NCBI GenBank assembly: GCA_015657395.1
Contig: JADLKI010000004.1
Coordinates: 38,582-43,957 of the forward strand
Source of the DNA: Spirochaetales bacterium
GTDB taxonomy: Bacteria > Spirochaetota > Spirochaetia > Treponematales > Rectinemataceae
DNA: 5,376 bases
Direction: 5' to 3'
A model generated the notes under the pieces. It was not told where the DNA came from. It saw only the letters and a program-made list of their open reading frames with translations, and searched no databases. The stretch's first letter is position 1, and the number at the start of each line of letters is the position of its first letter. A program made the translations under genes and the position numbers. Shown piece by piece: positions 1 through 5,376 of the stretch.

Positions 1-1263
1 GACAATGGAGATGACGGCGCGCAGCGCTTCAGTCCCTTCGCCGCTCTTCAGGCGCTCGAGGCCGAACTTGACGAGCGAAAAATCGCCGGCGGTATAGGCG
101 GCATGGAGCGCGCCTTCGAGCTCTTCGCGCGAATAGGCTCTGCCGACAAGCGGTGAGAAAATCTTTCCTATTTTGTCTCTGTCCGAGGCTGTGCCGCCCT
201 CGATCCTCAGGGAGGAGAACACGGGAGGCGGGGCGAAGGCTTTCCGGTTGCCCTGCTCCGAAGGAGTGACGAGCGCCCTCTGCCCTGCGATTTTTGCGGC
301 GAGTTCGCGCAGCTGGGGCATGGCGGCTTCTCCGGCTTCCTCGCCGCGGGCGATTATCTCCTTTGCGCGGGCATAGCTTGCGGTCGTAAACTCCTTGAGG
401 TCCGGGGTGATGACGAGGTCCGCCGCCTCGATATTCGGCTTCATGTTCTGAGAGATGAACAGATTGCCCGTCTGGCTCGCAATTTCCAGGGAGGAGTTCA
501 GTTCGTCGAGGGAATCCGGCGCCTTGCCCCTGGAGATCACGGCGATGACAATGTCGGCGCCCATCTGTCTGGCGACATCGACGGGCAGATTGTCGAGGAC
601 ACCGCCGTCGACCAGGAGCTGGCCCTCGTATTCATAGGGCATGAAGACGACAGGGATCGACATCGAACTGCGCATCGCCTCCGCCAGCGACCCATGGTCG
701 AACACCACCTTGTCGCCGTTGAGGACGTTCGCGGCGACGGCGCGGTACGGTACGGGAAAAGCGTCGAAGTTCGGCTGTGCTGCCATGTGGATGGTGCGGG
801 ACGTAAAGAATGAGAGTATGTTCTGGCCTTCCAGCAGGCCTGTGCCGATATTGGGCCCCTTGGAGTCGAAACCGATCCTGAGCGCATACATCGATTCAAC
901 GGAGCGCTCGAACATGGTCTGGGGCAGTTCCCTGGAATCCATGAAGAGGGCATTCCAGTCGATGGTGGATATGAGGTCCTCCATCGCCTGGGGCGAATAG
1001 CCGGCCGCATAGAGCCCGCCCACGATCGAGCCCATGCTCGTGCCGAGAATCATGTCGATGGGGATGCCGGCCTCTTCGATCTTTTCCAGAACGCCGGCGT
1101 GTGCGATGCCGAACGCCGAACCGCCCGAAAGCACCACGGCTATTTTGGGGCGCGCCGTCTGTGCCCCGGGACTGTCGGCGGCCACCGGCGATGTGGCGGC
1201 GAGGCCCAGTAAAAGGCACACACAGAAAAGACGACACACCACGCGCCCGAGAGAGAAATGCAT
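1..1263 (-). CDS. Patatin-like phospholipase with POTRA-like C-terminal segment (3'-partial; PlpD/FplA-like type Vd autotransporter)
   Basis: Predicted exported lipid acyl hydrolase; 421 residues are visible and the frame is still open at the left edge. From ATG 1263 the protein begins with a signal peptide: basic residues, a hydrophobic stretch (LFCVCLLLGLAA) and a likely cleavage site after PVAA near residue 30. The patatin domain covers about residues 40-260. It has an oxyanion-loop motif (LSGGSAFG, 45-52), the nucleophile elbow GTSMG (Ser76) and the catalytic Asp of DGG (219-221), so the Ser-Asp dyad is complete. Residues 348-421 (FSSLRIEGGTASD onward) look like a POTRA domain. Known patatin-POTRA-barrel proteins (PlpD, FplA) place the lipase at the outer membrane, so a beta-barrel probably follows outside the window. 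The Arg usual in the oxyanion loop (GGGxRG) is replaced here by Phe (GGSAFG). In-frame ATGs at 1278, 1287 and 1290 are alternative starts. I chose 1263 because GAG lies 8-10 bases upstream and the signal peptide is compact. The gene lies 101 bp downstream of the flavodiiron gene on the same strand and could be co-transcribed with it. Confidence 0.95.
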   Translation of the reverse strand, partial: MHFSLGRVVCRLFCVCLLLGLAATSPVAADSPGAQTARPKIAVVLSGGSAFGIAHAGVLEKIEEAGIPIDMILGTSMGSIVGGLYAAGYSPQAMEDLISTIDWNALFMDSRELPQTMFERSVESMYALRIGFDSKGPNIGTGLLEGQNILSFFTSRTIHMAAQPNFDAFPVPYRAVAANVLNGDKVVFDHGSLAEAMRSSMSIPVVFMPYEYEGQLLVDGGVLDNLPVDVARQMGADIVIAVISRGKAPDSLDELNSSLEIASQTGNLFISQNMKPNIEAADLVITPDLKEFTTASYARAKEIIARGEEAGEAAMPQLRELAAKIAGQRALVTPSEQGNRKAFAPPPVFSSLRIEGGTASDRDKIGKIFSPLVGRAYSREELEGALHAAYTAGDFSLVKFGLERLKSGEGTEALRAVISIV

Positions 1264-1285
1264 CCTGTAAGTTCTCATAACGCAC

Positions 1286-1315
1286 ATCATAGACGGTGGT
1301 CGCCTGCTCGCGCAA
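1286..1315 (-). promoter_or_regulatory. Weak candidate promoter for the patatin gene
   Basis: Read on the minus strand, TATGAT (1291-1286) matches the -10 consensus at 5 of 6 positions. It lies 18 bases downstream of TTGCGC (1315-1310), which matches only the TTG of a -35 box. Transcription would start near 1279, which would favour the ATG at 1263 over those at 1278-1290. No terminator separates this from the upstream flavodiiron gene, so readthrough is also possible. This rests on consensus matching alone. Confidence 0.22.
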
Positions 1316-1364
1316 GCGCAAATACGCTGAATATCTGCGCCGCCCCCCAATTGCGTTCTGCCCT

Positions 1365-2555
1365 CTACAGTTTCAGCGCGAATTCTGCGCCGTAGTCATG
1401 CGCTTTTTGCAGAGTGTCGGCATCGGGCTCCCAGAGAGCTTTGAATCCTTCGTCGGCAAGCGCGAACCCCGAGGCTTTCAGGAGCTCGTTGAGCACGGCA
1501 TTGCCTTCACCGGACCAGCCGTAACAGCCAAAGGCCGCCGCCTTTTTGTTCTTGAAGCGCAGGCCCTTTATTTCCTCCATGATGGCCGCTGCGGCGCTCA
1601 GAATTCCCTTGTTGATGGTCGGTGAGCCGACCAGAATGGCCTTTGAGCGGAACACGTCGGTGATGACGTCGTTTTTGTCGGTTTTGGCGACATTGTGTAC
1701 GCGGACCTCGGTGCCGGGAGCGGCGTCGGCGATGCCCCGGGCCATCGCCTCCGCGAGCTTCCTTGTCCCGTCCCACATCGAATCGTAAAGGATGGCAACC
1801 CGGTTTTCCTGATAATCCGCGGCCCACTCGGCATACTTCTGCACGATTTGGAGGGGGTCCCTGCGCCAGATTATTCCGTGGCTTGGCGCGATCATCTCCA
1901 AAGGCAGATTGAGACCCACGACTTCCTGGATTTTCTTTGTGACGAGCGGCGAAAACGGTGTGAGGATGTTCGCGTAGTACTTGATGCATTCATCGTAGAG
2001 CTCGTCCTGATCCACAAGGTCGTTGAAGAGGAGCTCGGACGCATAGTGATGTCCGAAGGCGTCGTTCGAGAAGAGCAGCGCCTCGCCCGCCAGATAGGTG
2101 AACATGGTGTCGGGCCAGTGGAGCATTGGCGCTTCGACGAACACAAGGCTCCTGCCGTTGCCGATATCGATTGAGTCACCCGTTTTTACGATGTGGAAAT
2201 CCCAGTCCTGGTGATAGTGCCCCTTCAGCGACTTGACGCCGTTCGCCGTGCAGTAGATGGGAAGATCGGGCCTGCGGCGCATGAGTTCGGGCAGAGCCCC
2301 GGAGTGGTCCACTTCGGCGTGGTTCTGCACGATACAATCGATATTGGCCAGCCCCACCTCGGCCTCGAGATTGTCGACGAACTCCTTGGCGAAGGGCATC
2401 CAGACAGTGTCGATGAGCACTGTCTTTTTCTCGCGGATCAGATAGGAATTATAGCTCGAGCCTTTGTGGGTCGAGTATTCACTGCCGTGGAATTTCTTCA
2501 GTTCCCAATCGATCTTGCCCACCCAGTATACATTGCCTTTCACGTGCCGTTTCAT
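1365..2555 (-). CDS. fprA: Flavodiiron protein (A-type flavoprotein; NorV-like O2/NO reductase without rubredoxin)
   Basis: Cytoplasmic flavodiiron protein of 396 residues. The family reduces O2 to water and/or NO to N2O with electrons from rubredoxin or a similar carrier. The N-terminal metallo-beta-lactamase-like domain (about 1-250) carries every diiron ligand: His79, Glu81, Asp83 and His84 in NHAEVDHSG, His146 in MLHWPD, Asp165 in SNDAFG and His226 in PSHG. The flavodoxin domain (about 252-396) has the FMN phosphate loop LYDSMWDGTRKLA and later FMN-contact loops SPTINKG and GCYGWSGEG. Stretches such as HGSEYSTHKGSSYNSYLI, YYANILTPFS and WAADYQE closely resemble what I recall of E. coli NorV, but this protein stops after the flavodoxin domain, so a separate electron donor is needed. 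Start ATG 2555 is supported by GGGAGGT 6 bases upstream; TAG ends the gene at 1365. NO versus O2 preference cannot be read from sequence. A role in protecting an anaerobe is inferred from the family. Confidence 0.96.
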   Translation of the reverse strand: MKRHVKGNVYWVGKIDWELKKFHGSEYSTHKGSSYNSYLIREKKTVLIDTVWMPFAKEFVDNLEAEVGLANIDCIVQNHAEVDHSGALPELMRRRPDLPIYCTANGVKSLKGHYHQDWDFHIVKTGDSIDIGNGRSLVFVEAPMLHWPDTMFTYLAGEALLFSNDAFGHHYASELLFNDLVDQDELYDECIKYYANILTPFSPLVTKKIQEVVGLNLPLEMIAPSHGIIWRRDPLQIVQKYAEWAADYQENRVAILYDSMWDGTRKLAEAMARGIADAAPGTEVRVHNVAKTDKNDVITDVFRSKAILVGSPTINKGILSAAAAIMEEIKGLRFKNKKAAAFGCYGWSGEGNAVLNELLKASGFALADEGFKALWEPDADTLQKAHDYGAEFALKL

Positions 2556-2561
2556 CTGTGC

Positions 2562-2568
2562 ACCTCCC
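2562..2568 (-). promoter_or_regulatory. Strong ribosome binding site of the flavodiiron gene
   Basis: On the minus strand GGGAGGT is a near-complete Shine-Dalgarno match, six bases before the ATG at 2555. It fixes that start and suggests efficient translation. Confidence 0.85.
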
Positions 2569-2589
2569 GTCTCAATGATTCATACCTAC

Positions 2590-2595
2590 AGTATA
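2590..2595 (-). promoter_or_regulatory. Candidate -10 box upstream of the flavodiiron gene
   Basis: TATACT on the minus strand (2595-2590) matches TATAAT at 5 of 6 positions and would give a leader of about 28 bases. No good -35 hexamer is found at 16-19 bases spacing (CGGCAT at 17, ACGGCA at 18), as is common at regulator-dependent promoters. A second, weaker -10 possibility is TATGAA at 2584-2579. Confidence 0.4.
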
Positions 2596-2603
2596 CGTAT
2601 CGC

Positions 2604-2621
2604 TGACGGAGCATGCCGTCA
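2604..2621. promoter_or_regulatory. Perfect 6-bp dyad, possible operator of the flavodiiron gene
   Basis: TGACGG and CCGTCA form a perfect inverted repeat around a 6-base centre (AGCATG on the plus strand). It sits immediately upstream of the -10 candidates and overlaps where the missing -35 box should be. With the TATACT -10 its centre is near -30; with the alternative TATGAA it is near -41, the class II activator position for CRP/FNR-family proteins. The half-sites do not match FNR, NsrR or NorR sites that I know well. It could also form a small hairpin, but it probably lies upstream of the transcript start. Confidence 0.35.
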
Positions 2622-2645
2622 CACATGTTACATTTTCGGAATTTT

Positions 2646-2678
2646 GCGGGGCTCCGGACGGCCGGATGCCGGCCCCGC
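2646..2678. repeat. GC-rich inverted repeat between the fusion gene and the flavodiiron gene
   Basis: Arms GCGGGGC (2646-2652) and GCCCCGC (2672-2678) are perfectly complementary over 7 bp. An alternative inner hairpin pairs GGCCGG (2660-2665) with CCGGCC (2669-2674) across a 3-base loop; it shares 2672-2674 with the outer arm, so the two are mutually exclusive. On the minus strand the structure is followed by AAAATT rather than a T-run, so it is not a classical intrinsic terminator. It might still stall or protect the 3' end of the fusion-gene transcript. Confidence 0.4.
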
Positions 2679-2698
2679 GCGAGCACATCCGCCACGCC

Positions 2699-2722
2699 GG
2701 CGCGTCGGTCCTGCCCCGCGCC
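2699..2722. repeat. Second GC-rich inverted repeat downstream of the fusion gene
   Basis: GGCGCG (2699-2704) pairs perfectly with CGCGCC (2717-2722) across a 12-base loop, about 30 bases past the fusion-gene stop codon. No T-tract follows on the minus strand. The heptamer GCCCCGC occurs three times nearby on the plus strand (2672, 2713, 2729), so part of this symmetry may reflect local GC-rich repetition. Confidence 0.3.
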
Positions 2723-2752
2723 AAGAGCGCCCCGCAAACAGTGCCTCCGCAG

Positions 2753-5376
2753 TCAGTCCTGCATGTCGGAGGGCGAAAGCGCGGTAATTCCGGGCAGCGA
2801 AAGCCTTTCGAGATACTCCAGAAAGGCGCGGGGGCCCGTGGAGATGTGGACATTCCTCATGGATTTCTCCGCGAAATGCTTTTCCGCTTCCGAACAGATG
2901 ATGGTCATCGAGGCTTTGTCCATCGCTCGATGCAGCGCAGGAATATAGGGAGGAAGAGCCTCCGGCACCTGTCCGGACCCGGACATCAGGCCGGCGGGGC
3001 CTGCCCACAGGATGGTTCGGGCGGTTTCGAGCATAGCCGCCAGAGCCTGACTTTGACGGAGGCAGGCAGGATCCTTTGGGTCGATGACGATTATCTTCGC
3101 AGGGTAGGAATGGGCGAAGGGCGCAAGAAGCGCGGTATTGTCGGGAAGAATAATCGCCAGTGTGTCGACTCTCGGCAGCATGGACGCCATCGCGCCATAC
3201 TGCGCCTCGATCTCGTCGCCGCCGAATACCGCGATGAACGGCCGCTCCACCATGTCCAGGTCCAGCACGCTCTCGAGGATTTTGAGCTCCTGCACGACGG
3301 TGGGGCCGGCAAGGCTGGTCTGGACGAAGCGGGGCACGCCGACAATGCTCGCGTGGCGGCGCAGGCATACATTGAACGCATCGTTGATGAACAGGCCATC
3401 GCTCAGCTCCGCCAGGGAGCGGGCAAAGGCCTCGTCGTTGTCTCTTTCGCCCGTCGCATAGCGGAGATTCTCCAGCATGTTGATCTGGCCGGGAACGATG
3501 TCCTTCTTTGAGATTAAAATGCCGGACGAGCCGATGCTCACATGGTGAAACTTGACGGCTCTCCCCATGAGGCTCTCCAGTCTCTGCGCGATCGGCAGAA
3601 GGCTGTACGTTTCGTAGATCTGCTCGCGGGAGATGCCCGGCATGCTGTGGGTTCCGGGGTCGCCGCGGTGCGAACAGATGACCGGCGTTGCGCCCCGTTC
3701 CAGCAAGTCTCTGATGACCGGCATCATGAGCGCAATGCGCATGTCCGCGACTTCAGGCTGGAACTTACCGCCGAGGTCGATGTTCGCGTCGACACGCACG
3801 AGCACACGGCGGCCCCGCAGACCGCCCGCTTCTGCGAGGCTTTTCTTCCTGAGACTCGATTCGCGCTGGAGCGCCTTCGTCTTTGCGGAGATCATCCGTT
3901 CGACGATCCGGGCCGCTTCTCCGGCGGACTCTACGTTCAGGATAGCCTCGCGGATGCCGACGACGGGCATGTACGTGTCGGAGATGGGGGCCACCCCCCG
4001 ATACACCGCGCCGGCATTGCCATCGATGGTGACCCGCTCTCCCTCGGCCAGAGCGATATTGCCGGCGCCATGGAAGAGGACCCTGCGGTGTGCGTAGTCG
4101 ATCTCGATGTCCGAGCAGCCGACAATACAAGGTTTGTTCAGCGTCATGGCGGTGATGGCCGCATGCGAGGTGCGTCCCGGATACAGGGTGACGATTGCGC
4201 TCGAGAGGTTGATGATGTTGAAATCCGTCGGTTTTGTATTGACGGCAAAGAAAATGACGCTTTCCCGGCGTTTTTCCGCTTCCCTGAGGCGCTCGACAGT
4301 GATGATGAGAGTCCCCGAGACGACTCCTCCGTTGATCGGTATGCCTGTTGCGAGGGGTGGAACCCACCGTCTGAAGCGGAAATCGGCCCTCGGCAGCGAA
4401 ATATTTGCATACGCAAGCTCCAGGCTTTCGATATGCTCTCTGTATGTACCGAGCGTTATGATTCCCTGTTTCAAAAAGTCCGTGGCGGCCGTGAGCTGTG
4501 CAAAAGAGCCGAGCCTCGCCGCTCTCGCCTGCAGGAGGTACAGGACGCCGTCCTCGACGGTGAACTCGATGTCGAGGTCCTGATGATAGAACTCGATGAG
4601 CTTCCTCTTGTACTCCGAGAGCCGGAGGGCGATCTCCGGGTCGATCTGTTCGATCGGCAGGGTATCTGAAGTGCCCATGACGACTTCTTCTCCCTGGGCC
4701 CTGATCTTGAACTCGCCGAAGAGGGTATCCTCACCGGTGATGGGGTTGCGGGTCATGACGACGCCGCTCAGGCTTTTCTCATTCAGGTTTCCGAAGACGA
4801 CCTGCTGAATTGCCGCCGCGGTTTCGACAGCCTCCCGGGAGGCGAGGGTTTTGGAATACAGGTCAACAGTCTTGGAGGTGCGCGAGTTGTACACAAGCCC
4901 GATGCACGCAAAAAGCTGCTTTTCAGCATCAGTCAGAAAGGAGGACCCCAGAGATGCGGTGAGAGAAGATTCGAGCGCCGCCGTTTTCCTGTGCCGCAGG
5001 CGGCGAGCCGCGCCTTGATCTGTACTTTGATCCGCACTTTGGCCCGCGTTTTTGTCCGCGCCGCCTAAGGCGCTTTCGCAATTCTCGAGAAAGCGCAGGT
5101 ACAGAGTGTCGACAAAATCAGCTCCGTATCTTTTGGACAGGGCCGCCCGCACCCGCGGCACGAGGCCGACATTCATGATTGTCGACATCATGCCAGGCAT
5201 CGAAGTGAGGGCCCCGGACCGGACAGAGAGGAGCAGGGGCCTCTCCCCCCTGCCCAACAGCGAGCCGGTCCTCAGTTCGAGTTCGTACAGGTGAGCGATA
5301 ATTCCGGCTCTGATGTGGTCGGCGTTTGGGGCCCCGGCCATGGCGGCGAGAAGGGGATAGCTGAGAATAAAGGCCG
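2753..5376 (-). CDS. PPDK-type ATP-grasp + phosphohistidine domain fused to a PGK-like domain (5'-partial)
   Basis: A single frame runs from the right edge to TGA at 2753. Residues are numbered from the ATG at 5341, which is probably internal: eleven codons before it read AFILSYPLLAA, matching the conserved PPGF-type segment of PPDK, so the true start lies outside. Residues 35-275 form a PPDK-like ATP-grasp domain with SVRSGALTSMPGMM (Arg41), GVVMTRNPITGE, and DIEFTVEDGVLYLLQAR with Asp257, Glu259 and Gln271 at the positions that bind ATP in PPDK. Residues 331-453 are the swivelling PEP-utiliser domain; His393 in GRTSHAA is the expected phosphohistidine and Thr391 is where PPDK regulatory protein acts. 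A charged, probably helical linker (455-507) leads to a PGK-like domain (508-862). This keeps VRVDAN, the SHxGxP turn, LENLR, NDAF, RRHAS and a terminal STG, but carries GGDE, WAGPAG and CSEAEK where PGK has GGAK, WNGPMG and GGGDTA. The PGK-like part replaces PPDK's pyruvate/PEP barrel, so ordinary PPDK activity is unlikely. The function is unknown; phosphoryl transfer through His393 is inferred. It may be a pseudoenzyme or regulator. Confidence 0.95.
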   Translation of the reverse strand, partial: AFILSYPLLAAMAGAPNADHIRAGIIAHLYELELRTGSLLGRGERPLLLSVRSGALTSMPGMMSTIMNVGLVPRVRAALSKRYGADFVDTLYLRFLENCESALGGADKNAGQSADQSTDQGAARRLRHRKTAALESSLTASLGSSFLTDAEKQLFACIGLVYNSRTSKTVDLYSKTLASREAVETAAAIQQVVFGNLNEKSLSGVVMTRNPITGEDTLFGEFKIRAQGEEVVMGTSDTLPIEQIDPEIALRLSEYKRKLIEFYHQDLDIEFTVEDGVLYLLQARAARLGSFAQLTAATDFLKQGIITLGTYREHIESLELAYANISLPRADFRFRRWVPPLATGIPINGGVVSGTLIITVERLREAEKRRESVIFFAVNTKPTDFNIINLSSAIVTLYPGRTSHAAITAMTLNKPCIVGCSDIEIDYAHRRVLFHGAGNIALAEGERVTIDGNAGAVYRGVAPISDTYMPVVGIREAILNVESAGEAARIVERMISAKTKALQRESSLRKKSLAEAGGLRGRRVLVRVDANIDLGGKFQPEVADMRIALMMPVIRDLLERGATPVICSHRGDPGTHSMPGISREQIYETYSLLPIAQRLESLMGRAVKFHHVSIGSSGILISKKDIVPGQINMLENLRYATGERDNDEAFARSLAELSDGLFINDAFNVCLRRHASIVGVPRFVQTSLAGPTVVQELKILESVLDLDMVERPFIAVFGGDEIEAQYGAMASMLPRVDTLAIILPDNTALLAPFAHSYPAKIIVIDPKDPACLRQSQALAAMLETARTILWAGPAGLMSGSGQVPEALPPYIPALHRAMDKASMTIICSEAEKHFAEKSMRNVHISTGPRAFLEYLERLSLPGITALSPSDMQD
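5018..5065 (-). repeat. Degenerate 12-bp tandem repeat inside the fusion gene
   Basis: Four consecutive 12-base units can be aligned on the plus strand: ATCTGTACTTTG, ATCCGCACTTTG, GCCCGCGTTTTT and GTCCGCGCCGCC. The first two differ at 2 positions and the others are more diverged. They encode a tetrapeptide-like pattern (ADKN-AGQS-ADQS-TDQG, residues 95-110). This forms a hydrophilic, probably disordered insert within the ATP-grasp half, between the FLENCESA helix and the segment equivalent to PPDK's VFRSW region. The unit length keeps the frame, so copy number could vary without breaking the gene. Confidence 0.6.

Noticed and set aside
896..1321. Minus-strand 141-codon frame starting upstream of the patatin gene
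   Set aside because: It is shifted relative to the patatin frame, which has the signal peptide and catalytic motifs; its product is Arg/Gly-rich with no recognisable motif.
1695..2174. Plus-strand 159-codon frame opposite the flavodiiron gene
   Set aside because: It is entirely antisense to a well-conserved enzyme and has no independent support.
2646..2722. Intrinsic terminator of the fusion gene
   Set aside because: The hairpins are GC-rich, but no T-run follows either one on the minus strand, so they were listed only as inverted repeats.
2628..3368. Minus-strand 246-codon frame overlapping the fusion-gene 3' end
   Set aside because: It is an out-of-frame shadow rich in Arg, Pro, Gly and Ala, sharing DNA with the PGK-like domain.
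2666..3511. Plus-strand 281-codon open frame across the fusion-gene 3' end and the intergenic region
   Set aside because: It is antisense to the PGK-like domain, resembles no family I know, and has no clear ribosome binding site.
3542..4669. Plus-strand 375-codon open frame
   Set aside because: It lies fully antisense to the fusion gene, whose frame encodes recognisable PPDK and PGK motifs. The translated product shows no recognisable domain and fits a GC-rich codon-bias shadow.
2753..5376. Calling the large gene simply ppdK or pgk
   Set aside because: The PEP/pyruvate barrel needed for PPDK is absent, and the PGK-like part lacks the nucleotide-binding residues needed for PGK, so either name would mislead.

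Overview
The window is a tightly packed bacterial segment, GC-rich by eye, with three genes all on the minus strand. In transcription order (right to left) they are a very large fusion protein (open at the right edge), a flavodiiron protein, and a patatin-like phospholipase (open at the left edge). No RNA genes, insertion sequences or CRISPR arrays are visible. The long plus-strand reading frames lie antisense to these genes and look like codon-bias shadows.

Positions 2753-5376 hold the most unusual item. One uninterrupted frame joins the ATP-grasp domain and swivelling phosphohistidine domain of pyruvate phosphate dikinase (PPDK) to a phosphoglycerate kinase (PGK)-like domain. The PGK-like part sits where PPDK normally has its PEP/pyruvate TIM barrel. 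The PPDK-type ATP-binding residues and catalytic His are present. The PGK-like part keeps most of its phosphoglycerate-binding basic residues but has lost the nucleotide-binding signatures. A plausible but untested reading is that the phosphohistidine arm replaces ADP/ATP as phosphoryl carrier for a phosphoglycerate-type substrate.

Positions 1365-2555 encode a complete 396-residue flavodiiron protein with all diiron ligands. It resembles the core of E. coli NorV but lacks the C-terminal rubredoxin. It probably reduces O2 and/or NO. A strong Shine-Dalgarno sequence, a -10-like hexamer and a perfect 6-bp dyad lie upstream of it in a 197-bp gap.

Positions 1-1263 encode an exported patatin-family lipase followed by a POTRA-like segment. 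This is the layout of PlpD/FplA-type (type Vd) autotransporters, so the host should have an outer membrane.

Together, an oxygen/NO-scavenging flavodiiron protein, a PPDK-derived enzyme (PPi-linked energy metabolism) and an outer-membrane lipase suggest an anaerobic or microaerophilic diderm. A spirochaete-like or deltaproteobacterium-like host would fit, but the sequence does not settle this. Co-transcription of the flavodiiron and patatin genes is possible; no functional link between the three genes is evident beyond adjacency.
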